Below, one piece after another: positions 21,912-30,013 of a DNA stretch of 30,585 nt. Within the stretch, counting starts at the first letter, position 1; the number at the start of each line of letters is the position of its first letter. The position numbers and the translations under genes are program-made. Source of the DNA: CAZAYP01 sp964489425 [NCBI: uncultured Verrucomicrobiota bacterium] (GTDB taxonomy: Bacteria; Verrucomicrobiota; Kiritimatiellia; RZYC01); contig CAZAYP010000066.1 of NCBI GenBank assembly GCA_964489425.1, positions 1 through 30,585 of the forward strand, given 5' to 3'. The notes below the pieces were generated by a model, which saw nothing but the letters and a program-made list of their open reading frames with translations, searched no databases and had not been told where the DNA came from.

Positions 21912-22742
21912 ATGTTCAGAGAACGCGGGTTGATACCTTGGCTCCTGCTGGGCCTGGTCCTGGTGGTGGTGTTGAACCTCCCCGGCCCAGCCACCCGGCG
22001 CGTCAAGGCCCTGGTCCGCGAAGGGTTTGCCCCGCTCCAGAAAGCCCTGGCCGTGTTCGGCGCCCGGTCCCGCGAAGCCGGCACCGCGATCCGCGGCGTG
22101 AGCACGGCGGTCAAGGAAAACCGCGAGATGGCCGCCGAGCTGGTCCGCCTGCGGTTTCGCCTCGGCGAACTGCAAGCCCTCGAGGATGAAAACGTCGAGC
22201 TGCGGTCGCAGCTCCAGTTCGCCCGCCGCGCGGAGCGCCGCCTGGTGCCCTGCGAGGTGATCAGCCGCGACCTGAGCGGGTGGTGGCAGGTCCTGCGCCT
22301 CGGCAGCGGGCGCGCCGACGGCATCATGGACGATTGCGCGGTGGTGTCCTCCGAGGGGCTGATCGGCAAGACCGTGGATGTGTCCCGCCTGGCCGCGGAC
22401 GTGCTGCTGATCTCCGATCCCGGCTGCAAGGTGGCGGCGCGCGTGGCGCGCAGCGGCGCTTTTGGCATCGTGGTGGGGCAGGGGGTCTCGTTCCGCGGCC
22501 GGCCGGTGTGCCGCATGGACTTCATCAACAAGGATGTCCCGATCCGCGTCGGCGACGAGGTGGTCACCTCGGGGCTCGGCGGCGTGTTCCCGCGCGGGCT
22601 GCTGGTGGGGTACGTCGAGCGCGTGTACCAGGACGATTCCGGGCTGTTCCAGCACGCGGACATCCTGCCCAAGGCGGACCTCGGGCGGCTCACGTACGTG
22701 TTTGTCATCCCCCGCGAGGCGCTGCGGGAGTCCGGCTCATGA
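21912..22742 (+). CDS. mreC: Rod-shape-determining protein MreC
   Basis: Bitopic inner-membrane protein that links MreB to PBP2 and activates the RodA-PBP2 complex. It has 276 residues. A membrane helix lies at about residues 7-24 (LIPWLLLGLVLVVVLNLP), followed by a coiled-coil-like stretch at about 66-100 rich in Glu/Leu/Arg, then the periplasmic beta-barrel region with VISRDLSGWWQVLRLGSG, GLIGKTVDVS, VLLISDPGCKVAARV and GDEVVTSGLGGVFPRGLLVGYV. GGGAATAAAG precedes ATG 21912. The stop overlaps the mreD start by 4 bp. Confidence 0.96.
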   Translation: MFRERGLIPWLLLGLVLVVVLNLPGPATRRVKALVREGFAPLQKALAVFGARSREAGTAIRGVSTAVKENREMAAELVRLRFRLGELQALEDENVELRSQLQFARRAERRLVPCEVISRDLSGWWQVLRLGSGRADGIMDDCAVVSSEGLIGKTVDVSRLAADVLLISDPGCKVAARVARSGAFGIVVGQGVSFRGRPVCRMDFINKDVPIRVGDEVVTSGLGGVFPRGLLVGYVERVYQDDSGLFQHADILPKADLGRLTYVFVIPREALRESGS

Positions 22743-23251
22743 AAGTCGTGGCCCTGGTGTGTTGGCTGCTGGGGGGCGCCCTGCTCCAGGCGCTGCTGCC
22801 GGCCTGGGGGTTGCTGGGGCAGGCGTGCTGGCCGGTGCTGCCGGCGGTGGTGCTCTACTACAGCCTGCGGCACACGCGCGCCCTGGCCCTGGCCGCGGCG
22901 CTGCTCGCCGGGTTCCTGCAGGATGCCCTGTCCTTCATCCCGCTGGGCTATTCCTCCGCGCTGCTGGTGGGCATGGTCTGGCTGGTGGGGCGGTTCCGCG
23001 ACGAAATCTTCATCGGCGATCCGCTCACCCATGCCGTGCTCGGGGCCGTGTTCGCAGCCGCGATGACCCTGGCGCTCTACCTCATGCTGCGGCAGACCGG
23101 CGCGCTGACGCCGGCCCCAGGCTGGCTGGTGCGCAAGCTGGCCGGCTCGCTGGTGACCGGCGCGCTGACCATGCCCGCGGTGTTTCGCCTGCTGGACCGC
23201 ATGGAGGTCCCGCTGGGCCTGGCGCCGGCCCTGGGAGGCGGCTATGAGTAG
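22739..23251 (+). CDS. mreD: Rod-shape-determining protein MreD
   Basis: Small polytopic membrane partner of MreC in the elongasome. It has 170 residues from ATG 22739 (MKVVALVCWLLGG), which overlaps the mreC stop by 4 bp; longer versions of this reading frame inside mreC are shadows. Hydrophobic segments are spread along the protein, with the family-like GFLQDALSFIPLGYSSALLVGMVWLVGRFRDEIF region in the middle. MreD is poorly conserved, so the call rests on topology and strict position between mreC and mrdA. Its last 8 bp overlap the mrdA start. Confidence 0.92.
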   Translation: MKVVALVCWLLGGALLQALLPAWGLLGQACWPVLPAVVLYYSLRHTRALALAAALLAGFLQDALSFIPLGYSSALLVGMVWLVGRFRDEIFIGDPLTHAVLGAVFAAAMTLALYLMLRQTGALTPAPGWLVRKLAGSLVTGALTMPAVFRLLDRMEVPLGLAPALGGGYE

Positions 23252-25076
23252 CCGTCCGCCGATCATGGAACGGGAGCGCTGGCGGGTGCTGGCGGCGCTG
23301 GTCGGCATGTTGGCCGCGATGGGGTTCCTGGCGTGGCGGCTCTGGGGCTTCCAGGTGGACCAGGGCCGGGTCTACGAGGAAAACCAGTACCGCCAAAGCG
23401 TCCGCCGCGTGCGCCTGCCCGGCATCCGGGGCCGGATCTTTGACCGCCATGGGACGTGCCTGGCCGACAACGAGCCGAACTATGGCCTGGCCATCTACCT
23501 GGAAGAGCTCCACCAGCCCGGCCCGCAATCCCGGACCGTGGCGCGCATTGAAAATCTGGTTTCGGACCTGTCCCGCAAGCTCGGCGTGCCGCCGGCCCTC
23601 ACCGCCGACGACATCCGCAACCACCTCAAAAAACGCACCCCCCTGCCGCTGGTGGCGTGGCGCAACCTGGATGCCACGGCCCTGGCGCGCTGGGCCGAGC
23701 TGGTGGCCCAGGAACCGGGGGTCGATATCTACTGGGATACGGTGCGCATCTATCCCCAGTCCAATACCGCGGCCCACCTGCTCGGCTACGTGGGCCGGAC
23801 CAGCTTCGATCCGGGCGCCGACGACGAGACATTCCATTATTACCTGCCGGAGATGGAGGGCAAGGCCGGCCTGGAGAAAAAGCTGGATCCCTTGCTGCGC
23901 GGCGCGCACGGCGGCCGCCTGGTCCGCGTGGACGTGGCCGGGTTCCGGCGCCAGGACATGGGGGAGCGCGCGCCGCAGATGGGCCAGGACGTGGCGCTGG
24001 CGCTGGACGTCCGGATCCAGCGGCTGGCCGAGCAGGTCCTGGCCGGCTGGCGGGGCGCGGTGGTGGTCATGGACCCCAGCACGGGCGACGTGCTCGCCAT
24101 GGCCAGCGCCCCGGGGTATGACCCGAACCGCTTCGTGCCGGCGATCTCCCTGCCCCAGTGGCGGGAGCTGCTGCAGGACCCGGGCAAGCCGCTCATGAAT
24201 CGCGCGGCCGCCGGCCTCTATGCCCCGGGGAGCATCTTCAAGCCGGTGGTGGCCATGGCCGCCCTGGAAGGCCATTACGCCACGCCGCACACGCAGCACC
24301 ACTGCCCGGGGTTCTTCAGCCTCGGCAACGCCACGTTCCGGTGCTGGTACCATCCCGGCCATGGCCTGCTGGATATGCGGCAGTCCCTCCAGAACTCCTG
24401 TAATGTTTACTATTTCAAGCTGGCCCTGGGCATGGGCTACGAGCCCGTGTACCACATGGCCGCCGCCCTGGGGCTGGGCCAGAAAACCGGGGCCGAGGTG
24501 GATTACGAGGCCGCCGGCCTGCTGCCCGACAACTACTGGAAACAGCAGGTCCTCCATGACAGCTGGCGCGACGGCGACACCTGCAACGCGGCCATCGGGC
24601 AGGGGCCGGTCATGGTCACCCCCTTGCAGATGGCGGTCGTGGCCGCGGCGCTGGCCAACGGCGGGCATGTGCTCCGGCCGCGGGTCGTGCTCGGCGCGCG
24701 CCGCCCCGGCGCGGAGCGCTACACCCCCAACCCGCCCCAGGTGGTCAACGAGATGAACTGGTCGGCCGCCGCCCTGCAGACGGTGCGCGGCGGCATGCAG
24801 GATGTGGTCATGGCGCCGGCGGGCACCGGCAACAAGGCGCGGGTGCCCGGCGTGACCATGGCCGGCAAAACCGGCACCGCCGAGTACGGGCGCAAGGAGG
24901 AGGGGCGGAAGTTCGGCTGGATGATCGCGTTCGCCCCATTTGTCCGGCCGCGCTACGCCGTGGCCATGGTGTTCGAGGACGCGCTGAGCGGCGGCGCCAC
25001 CGCCGCGCCGCTGATGCGGGAGCTGATGACCGGGCTGTTTGCGCTGGGCCAGCCGGCCGGGGAGGGGCACGGATGA
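23244..25076 (+). CDS. mrdA: Penicillin-binding protein 2, elongasome transpeptidase
   Basis: Class B PBP that cross-links new peptidoglycan in the lateral wall, partner of RodA. It has 610 residues. A single membrane anchor is at about 13-34, the pedestal domain follows (RLPGIRGRIFDRHG), then the transpeptidase domain with active-site Ser330 in SIFK (330-333), SCN at 385-387, and KTG at 542-544. A CPG...CWYHPGHG segment (Cys354, Cys367, His370/His373) lies just before SCN, a region where some PBP2 proteins bind zinc. The start overlaps mreD by 8 bp, with GGAGGC upstream, and the stop overlaps rodA by 4 bp. Confidence 0.97.
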   Translation: MSSRPPIMERERWRVLAALVGMLAAMGFLAWRLWGFQVDQGRVYEENQYRQSVRRVRLPGIRGRIFDRHGTCLADNEPNYGLAIYLEELHQPGPQSRTVARIENLVSDLSRKLGVPPALTADDIRNHLKKRTPLPLVAWRNLDATALARWAELVAQEPGVDIYWDTVRIYPQSNTAAHLLGYVGRTSFDPGADDETFHYYLPEMEGKAGLEKKLDPLLRGAHGGRLVRVDVAGFRRQDMGERAPQMGQDVALALDVRIQRLAEQVLAGWRGAVVVMDPSTGDVLAMASAPGYDPNRFVPAISLPQWRELLQDPGKPLMNRAAAGLYAPGSIFKPVVAMAALEGHYATPHTQHHCPGFFSLGNATFRCWYHPGHGLLDMRQSLQNSCNVYYFKLALGMGYEPVYHMAAALGLGQKTGAEVDYEAAGLLPDNYWKQQVLHDSWRDGDTCNAAIGQGPVMVTPLQMAVVAAALANGGHVLRPRVVLGARRPGAERYTPNPPQVVNEMNWSAAALQTVRGGMQDVVMAPAGTGNKARVPGVTMAGKTGTAEYGRKEEGRKFGWMIAFAPFVRPRYAVAMVFEDALSGGATAAPLMRELMTGLFALGQPAGEGHG

Positions 25077-26194
25077 CCTGGTGGTCCCGGAACCGTCCCT
25101 GGTTCGAGCGCCTGGACTGGTCGCTGGTGCTGGTGATCGGCCTGCTGATGACCGTGGGCATCGCGTTCATCCGCAGCGCCAGCTACAGCCACGCCCTGCC
25201 CGCCACCGCCGGCCTGTACGAGAAGCAGGTGGTCTGGGTGGTGATCGGCCTGCTGGTGTTCGCGGCGGTCATGCTGATCGATTACCACGCCTGGGGCCGG
25301 TATGCCGGCGCGCTGTACGGGCTGGGCCTGGTCCTGCTGGTGCTGGTGCTGGTGGTCGGGCGCAAGGCGTACGGCGCCAGCCGCTGGCTGTCGCTGTTCG
25401 GCCTGCAGATCCAGCCGTCGGAGTTCGCCAAGCTGGCCACCATCCTCATGGTGGCCCGTTTCCTGGCGCGGCCCGGCCGCGACCTGGCCGCCGGCGGGAC
25501 GCTCGTGGCGGTGCTGGCGCTGCTGGGCGTGCCGTTCCTGCTGATCCTCAAGGAGCCAGACCTGGGCACGGCGCTGGTTTTTGCGCCCGTGGGCGTGGTG
25601 ATGCTGTTTGTGGCCGGCCTCCCCTGGCGGCGCCTGGCGCTGCTGGGCCTGCTGGCCCTGCTGCTCCTGCCGGTCGGCTGGTTTTTTCTGAGCCCGTACC
25701 AGCACGAGCGGATCCTGGTGTTCCTGCAGCCGGACCGGGACCCGTTCGGCGCCGGCTGGAACAAGATGCAGTCGATCATCGCCGTGGGCTCCGGCGGGTT
25801 CTGGGGCAAGGGTTACATGCAGGGCACGCAGAACATCCTCGGCTACCTGCCGCGGACCGTGGCGCCGACCGACTTCATCTACGCCGTGCTGGCCGAGGAG
25901 ATGGGGTTCGCCGGCGCCGGCGCGGTGGTGCTGCTGTTCATGTTCCTGCTGGTGGCCTGCGCCCGCGCCGCGTTCCACGGCCTGGACAAGTTCGGCCGCC
26001 TGCTGGCCAGCGGCATCATGGCCCTGTTCTTTTACCATGTGTTCGTGAACCTGGCCATGACCATCGGCCTGATGCCGGTGACCGGACTGCCGTTGCCGTT
26101 GCTCAGTTATGGAGGATCGTTCATGCTCAGCACCATGATGGCGCTGGGCCTGGTGCAAAGTGTGTATGTGCGCCGTTATTATAACCCGGAGTGA
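25073..26194 (+). CDS. rodA: Rod-shape SEDS peptidoglycan glycosyltransferase RodA
   Basis: SEDS-family polymerase that extends glycan strands from lipid II, with PBP2 as cross-linker. It has 373 residues and about ten membrane helices. Family segments: ASRWLSLFGLQIQPSEFAKL, LKEPDLGTAL (the Asp of this loop is catalytic in characterised RodA), SGGFWGKGYMQGTQN, APTDFIYAVLAEEMGF and PVTGLPLPLLSYGGS. The start ATG overlaps the mrdA stop (ATGA), so the polymerase and transpeptidase are translationally coupled. It ends 33 bp before rng. Confidence 0.98.
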   Translation: MTWWSRNRPWFERLDWSLVLVIGLLMTVGIAFIRSASYSHALPATAGLYEKQVVWVVIGLLVFAAVMLIDYHAWGRYAGALYGLGLVLLVLVLVVGRKAYGASRWLSLFGLQIQPSEFAKLATILMVARFLARPGRDLAAGGTLVAVLALLGVPFLLILKEPDLGTALVFAPVGVVMLFVAGLPWRRLALLGLLALLLLPVGWFFLSPYQHERILVFLQPDRDPFGAGWNKMQSIIAVGSGGFWGKGYMQGTQNILGYLPRTVAPTDFIYAVLAEEMGFAGAGAVVLLFMFLLVACARAAFHGLDKFGRLLASGIMALFFYHVFVNLAMTIGLMPVTGLPLPLLSYGGSFMLSTMMALGLVQSVYVRRYYNPE

Positions 26195-26211
26195 GGAGTG
26201 ATCATGAAGGT

Positions 26212-26218
26212 AGGAGGT
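26212..26218 (+). promoter_or_regulatory. Strong ribosome-binding site fixing the rng start
   Basis: AGGAGGT at 26212-26218 sits 9 bp upstream of ATG 26228 and is followed by an eight-T run (26218-26225). It favours ATG 26228 over the in-frame ATG 26204, which has only GAGGA at 26193-26197 in front. Confidence 0.7.
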
Positions 26219-26227
26219 TTTTTTTCC

Positions 26228-27793
26228 ATGTTGCTGCGTAAGATTCACAAGGAAATCATCATCAATGTCGAGAGCCTGCAAACGCGGGTGGCCACGCTGG
26301 AGGAGGGCAAGCTGGATTCGCTGGCCATCGAGCGCACGACCGATACGCGCCTGGTCGGCAGCATCTTCAAGGGCAAGATCCAGAACCTGGAGGATGGGCT
26401 GCAGGCCGCGTTCGTGGACATCGGCACGGGCAAGAACGCCTTCATCCATTACTGGGACATGATCCCCGAGGACACGGCCCGCCTGGAGGCCGAGGAGGGC
26501 GTCAAGACCCGCGGCCCGCCGCGCAACAAGCGCTACGCGCCCGGCGAGATGATCAAGAAGTTCCCGATCGGCTCCGAGATCGTCATCCAGATCACCAAGG
26601 ACGCCATCAGCACCAAGGGGCCGCGCGCCACGGCCAGCATCAGCATTCCCGGCCGCTACCTGGTCATGATGCCCGGCAGCCGGCTCAAGGGCGTGTCGCG
26701 CAAGATCGAGGAGAAGAAGGAGCGCGAACGCCTGAAAAAGGTGCTCGCCCGCCTGCCGGTGCCCGAAAACAACGGCCTGATCGTGCGCACCGCCGGATCC
26801 GGCGCCCGCAAGACCGCCTTCGTGCGCGACATGCGCGGCCTGATCGATATCTGGAGCGAGGTGGAGCGCCGCATGCGCGAGGTGCCCGCCCCCTGCTTCC
26901 TCTACCAGGAGCCCGGCCTGGTCGAGCGCGTGATCCGCGACTCGGTCACCGAGGATATCGATCGCATCGTGGTCGACAACCGCGAGCAGTTCGAGAAGAT
27001 CAAGGCCCTCGCCGCGCGCATCTCCCGGCGCGTCAAGGGCCGCCTCAAGCTCTACGACGGCGCCATGCCGATCTTCGAGCACTTCGAGGTCGAAAAGCAG
27101 CTCGAAAACGCGTTCCGCCGCAAGATCTGGCTGAAGTCCGGCGGCTACCTGGTGTTCGACGAGGCCGAGGCCCTCGTGGCCATCGACGTCAACACCGGCC
27201 GCCACAAGGGCGGCAACAACCAGGAAGACGTCATCTACGAGGTCAACATGGAGGCGGCCGAGGAAATCGCCCGCCAGCTGCGCCTGCGCAATATTGGCGG
27301 CCTGGTGATCATCGACTTTATTGACATGCGCCAGCGCAAGCACCAGAGCGCCGTGTACCGCAAGCTGCGCGACGTGCTGCGCACGGATCGCGCCCGGACC
27401 AACGTGCTGCCGGTCTCCCCGCTGGGCATCGTGGAGATGACCCGCCAGCGGGTCGAGGAAAGCATCCACGCCGCCACCTACGTGGACTGCCCCTACTGCG
27501 ACGGCCACGGCAAGGTGCTCTCCGCCCTCAGCATGAGCGTGGAAATCCAGCGCCACATGGCCGAGATCCTGCGCCGCAACCAGGACGCCAACGCCCACAT
27601 GACGCTGCGGATCACCATCCATCCCAGCGTCCTCGACCGCCTGCGCAACGCGGACGAGGAGCTGCTGATCGAGATGGAGAAAAAGCACCAGGCGCACCTC
27701 ACCTTTGCCGCCGATGCCAACATGCACATCGAGGATTTCACCATCGCCGATGCCGACAGCGGCAAGGTGCATTACCGGCATAGCGAAACCTGA
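26228..27793 (+). CDS. rng: Ribonuclease G / E family endoribonuclease
   Basis: Endoribonuclease cutting single-stranded AU-rich RNA; RNase G matures the 16S rRNA 5' end and turns over mRNAs. It has 521 residues from ATG 26228 (MLLRKIHKEIIINVES), close to RNase G (about 490) and without the long C-terminal degradosome scaffold of RNase E. Parts: N-terminal S1 domain (about 37-130), 5'-sensor/RNase H-like core, catalytic Asp320 (VAIDVNTG) and Asp363 (VIIDFIDM), and the zinc-link Cys421 and Cys424 (CPYC). An in-frame ATG at 26204 could add eight residues. In E. coli rng also follows mreBCD, so this linkage is shared. Confidence 0.96.
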   Translation: MLLRKIHKEIIINVESLQTRVATLEEGKLDSLAIERTTDTRLVGSIFKGKIQNLEDGLQAAFVDIGTGKNAFIHYWDMIPEDTARLEAEEGVKTRGPPRNKRYAPGEMIKKFPIGSEIVIQITKDAISTKGPRATASISIPGRYLVMMPGSRLKGVSRKIEEKKERERLKKVLARLPVPENNGLIVRTAGSGARKTAFVRDMRGLIDIWSEVERRMREVPAPCFLYQEPGLVERVIRDSVTEDIDRIVVDNREQFEKIKALAARISRRVKGRLKLYDGAMPIFEHFEVEKQLENAFRRKIWLKSGGYLVFDEAEALVAIDVNTGRHKGGNNQEDVIYEVNMEAAEEIARQLRLRNIGGLVIIDFIDMRQRKHQSAVYRKLRDVLRTDRARTNVLPVSPLGIVEMTRQRVEESIHAATYVDCPYCDGHGKVLSALSMSVEIQRHMAEILRRNQDANAHMTLRITIHPSVLDRLRNADEELLIEMEKKHQAHLTFAADANMHIEDFTIADADSGKVHYRHSET

Positions 27794-27817
27794 CCCCCGG
27801 ATGACGGAGCGCCAGCC

Positions 27818-28540
27818 ATGATCCCCGTGGACTTGCACTGCCACTCGCTCTTCAGCCTGTGTGGCATCCATACGCACCTGGAGCTGCTGGGCCACGCGCG
27901 CGCGCTGGGCCTGCAGGGCCTCGCCATCACCGACCATGGCCCGGCCCTCGGCGGCCGGATCACCAGCCCGTTTTTCGACCGGCTGCATGATCCGGTCCCC
28001 GGCATCCGCCTCCTGAAGGGCATGGAGAGCAACGTGGTGGATCCCGCCGGCCGGCTGGACCTGCCCCCCAGGTTCTTGCGCTACCTGGACGTCCTGCTGC
28101 TGGGCCTGCACGATAACGTGGAGCAGGGCCGCGGCCCGGACTATTATACCCGCCTGCTGGTGGCGGCCATGGACGCCAACCCCGGCCTCGATATCATCAC
28201 CCACCCGACGGACCTGGCGTTCCCCGTGCGTTACCCGGACCTGGCCGCGGCCGCGCAGGCGCGGGGCGTGGCCTTGGAAATCAACAACTCCAAGGCCATG
28301 CTGAAGCGCGTCCCACTGGAGGAAATGCAGGCCCTCATCAGCGCGTGCAAGGCCGCCGGCTGCCGGGTGGCGGTCAACAGCGACGCTCACTGCCTCGCGG
28401 AAATCGGTTGCGACGAGGCCGTGCGGCCGCTCCTGGCGGCCGCGAATTTCCCATTGGAGTTGTGGATTAACCGTACCGCCGCCGCGGCGTTTGCCTTCAT
28501 CGAGGAGCGCCGGCCGGCCAAGCTGGGCCCTGGGTCGTGA
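27818..28540 (+). CDS. PHP-domain metallo-phosphoesterase, YcdX-like
   Basis: Predicted cytosolic hydrolase of the PHP superfamily with a trinuclear metal site. It has 240 residues, the length of the YcdX-like group. Metal ligands in order: His7 and His9 (DLHCHS), His40 (TDHGP), Glu70 (KGMESNV), His98 (GLHD), His129 (THP), Asp189 and His191 (SDAH). The complete ligand set suggests an active phosphatase; the substrate cannot be read from sequence. Histidinol-phosphatase activity is a possible alternative, but no histidine genes are nearby. A GACGGAGC sequence precedes the ATG. It lies 24 bp after rng and 18 bp before yceH, probably on the same transcript. Confidence 0.9.
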   Translation: MIPVDLHCHSLFSLCGIHTHLELLGHARALGLQGLAITDHGPALGGRITSPFFDRLHDPVPGIRLLKGMESNVVDPAGRLDLPPRFLRYLDVLLLGLHDNVEQGRGPDYYTRLLVAAMDANPGLDIITHPTDLAFPVRYPDLAAAAQARGVALEINNSKAMLKRVPLEEMQALISACKAAGCRVAVNSDAHCLAEIGCDEAVRPLLAAANFPLELWINRTAAAAFAFIEERRPAKLGPGS

Positions 28541-28558
28541 CCCGGGCCGGGAGGACGT

Positions 28559-29203
28559 ATGGACTTTGTATTGACCGTCGCTGAAGCCCGGGTGCTGGGA
28601 TGCCTGATCGAGAAAGAGCTGGGCACCCCGGAATACTATCCGCTTTCGCTGAACGCCCTGGTCAACGCGTGCAACCAGAAATCCAACCGCGAGCCGCTGA
28701 TGCAACTGGATGAGCCCTCCGTGCTGTACGCCCTGGATGCGCTGCGCGACAAGCGCCTGGCCTGCCGCATGGATATGGCCGGCAGCCGCACCCCCAAGTT
28801 TCAGCACCGCCTCGGCCAGGTGTTCAATTTCAACGAGTTTGAAAGCGCCTTGCTGTGCGAGCTGCTGGTGCGCGGCCCGCAGACCCTGGGCGAGTTGCGC
28901 ACCCACGCCATGCGCCTGCGCGAGTTTGCCCGCATGGAGGAGGTCGAGGCTGCGCTCGATCATCTGGCCACCCGTCCCGAAGGCCCGTTCGTGCTGCGGC
29001 TGCCGCGGTGGCCGGGGCAGAAAGAGCCCCGGTATGCCCATCTCCTGTGCGGGCCGGTGGACGCCAGCGCGCCGCCCGCGCCGGAACCTGCGCCCGTCGC
29101 GGCGGATCGGGGCGCGGCCCTGGAGTCGCGGGTGGCGGCCTTGGAACAGGACGTGGCCGCCCTGCGCGCCCGCCTTGAGGACCTCGCCCGGCAATGGCAA
29201 TAG
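28559..29203 (+). CDS. yceH: YceH / DUF480 family protein
   Basis: Conserved protein with two winged-helix-like domains; function not established. It has 214 residues, typical. The signature near the N-terminus is clear: EARVLGCLIEKELGTPEYYP followed by SLNALVNACNQKSNREP. The second half has FESALLCELLVRGPQTLGELRTHAMRL and RLPRWPGQKEPRYAHLLCG. After a Pro/Ala linker, the last 35 or so residues (ALESRVAALEQDVAALRARLEDLARQ) form a probable coiled coil, suggesting oligomerisation. GGGAGGA precedes the ATG. It is the last gene of the rng-PHP-yceH run. Confidence 0.93.
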   Translation: MDFVLTVAEARVLGCLIEKELGTPEYYPLSLNALVNACNQKSNREPLMQLDEPSVLYALDALRDKRLACRMDMAGSRTPKFQHRLGQVFNFNEFESALLCELLVRGPQTLGELRTHAMRLREFARMEEVEAALDHLATRPEGPFVLRLPRWPGQKEPRYAHLLCGPVDASAPPAPEPAPVAADRGAALESRVAALEQDVAALRARLEDLARQWQ

Positions 29204-29255
29204 CTGCGCCGCGGTTGGACGGGGCGTTGCCGGTCATGGCAGTTGCGCTTTTCCA

Positions 29256-29284
29256 TTGACGCCGCTGGCGGCGTCTGGTAGACA
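29256..29284 (+). promoter_or_regulatory. Candidate promoter with embedded palindrome, upstream of basic mini-gene
   Basis: TTGACG (29256-29261) and TAGACA (29279-29284) are 17 bp apart, and TGG before the -10 makes an extended -10. A transcript starting 6-7 bp downstream would begin at or next to the ATG at 29291, giving a leaderless mRNA. The perfect palindrome GACGCCGCTGGCGGCGTC (29258-29275, 8+8 bp around TG) overlaps the -35 and spacer, a classical place for a repressor operator. It could alternatively be a hairpin ending the yceH transcript, but no T-run follows. Confidence 0.45.
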
Positions 29285-29290
29285 CGCACC

Positions 29291-29386
29291 ATGGGACAAC
29301 AACTTAGACCGAGAGTAAAAAGAAAAGCACGGCTGCGGCGGGTCAAGCGTCTGAAGGCGAAGGCGCACGCTGCCAAGAAAGCCTAG
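29291..29386 (+). CDS. Very basic 31-residue protein, possibly ribosome-associated
   Basis: Short ORF, 31 codons, starting MGQQLRPRVKRKARLRRVKR. About half of the residues are Lys or Arg and there are no acidic residues, as in small ribosomal proteins or rRNA-binding peptides. No Shine-Dalgarno is visible, while a promoter-like sequence ends 6 bp before the ATG, so it may be read from a leaderless mRNA. I do not recognise the family with certainty; it is not L34, L36 or bTHX by the sequence I can recall. It stands alone between yceH (87 bp upstream) and the response regulator (126 bp downstream). A chance ORF is possible, but the composition and a usable promoter argue for a gene. Confidence 0.65.
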   Translation: MGQQLRPRVKRKARLRRVKRLKAKAHAAKKA

Positions 29387-29512
29387 GCGCGAACGGCTTG
29401 CCGGCGGCGTGCCGGGAGGACGGTCGGGCGTGGAATGGCGCGCAAGTGCGGGGTGGGAACGGATCTCGCCGCAGGCGTTGCGGGGTGCATTTTCTAGGGA
29501 GTGGGTAGCTCG

Positions 29513-29866
29513 ATGATTGTTATCGCCGATGACGACAAGGTATTAACGCATCTGCTCACGCGCTTGCTGGAAGATGATGGCTATGAGGTGCGCGTGGCCT
29601 ACGACGGCAAGGCGGCCTACCAGCTCATCCACGAACCGAAGTGCAAGGGCCTGCTGCTGGATATCCGCATGCCGGGCATCAATGGCGCGGAGTTGCTGAT
29701 GCTCATGGCCGCGGAGCAGTGCAAAACTCCGGTCATCGTCATGGCCGGCTTCCCGGATTTTGACGAGGACGAGCTCAAGCAGTTCCGCAACGTGAAAAAG
29801 TTTTTCCACAAGCCCTTGCATCCCGAGAAAGTGCTCGAGGCCGTGCGCCTCCACGCGCTGAAATAG
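29513..29866 (+). CDS. Single-domain (CheY-like) response regulator
   Basis: Receiver domain alone, 117 residues from ATG 29513 (MIVIADDDKV); a GTG at 29501 would add four residues. Acidic pocket Asp6-Asp8, phosphoacceptor Asp50 in LLLDIRMPG, and Lys100 in FHKPLHPEKV are present. The Thr/Ser normally found at the end of beta-4 is Ala78 (PVIVMAGFPDF), which should weaken the phosphorylation-driven switch. No output domain and no histidine kinase is nearby, so it would act by protein-protein contact, as a phosphate sink, or in a phosphorelay. GGGAG lies upstream at slightly long spacing. The 126-bp spacer in front has no other feature I can support. Confidence 0.92.
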   Translation: MIVIADDDKVLTHLLTRLLEDDGYEVRVAYDGKAAYQLIHEPKCKGLLLDIRMPGINGAELLMLMAAEQCKTPVIVMAGFPDFDEDELKQFRNVKKFFHKPLHPEKVLEAVRLHALK

Positions 29867-29892
29867 CCCCGCTGGCGCCGCGCAAAAAAAAG

Positions 29893-29921
29893 TTGAAGTC
29901 CGGCGCGGCTTGTACTACGGT
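29893..29921 (+). promoter_or_regulatory. Weak candidate promoter for tRNA-Phe
   Basis: TTGAAG (29893-29898) and TACGGT (29916-29921), 17 bp apart, lie 16 bp before the tRNA 5' end. The -35 matches four and the -10 three of six consensus bases. The position is right for a tRNA promoter but the match is poor. Confidence 0.3.
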
Positions 29922-29937
29922 ATCGCCTCACAGCCAT

Positions 29938-30013
<76 letters not shown>

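Noticed and set aside
24953-29200. A 1415-codon open frame on the minus strand opposite mrdA-rodA-rng-PHP-yceH
   Set aside because: It is antisense to five well-identified genes, and its translation is His/Gln/Gly/Arg-rich low complexity. Long stop-free antisense frames are expected from GC-rich codon use.
29877-29909. Inverted repeat GCCGCGC/GCGCGGC after the response regulator, considered as a terminator
   Set aside because: The loop is 19 nt, and the A-run sits inside the loop rather than a T-run after the stem, so it does not fit an intrinsic terminator on either strand.
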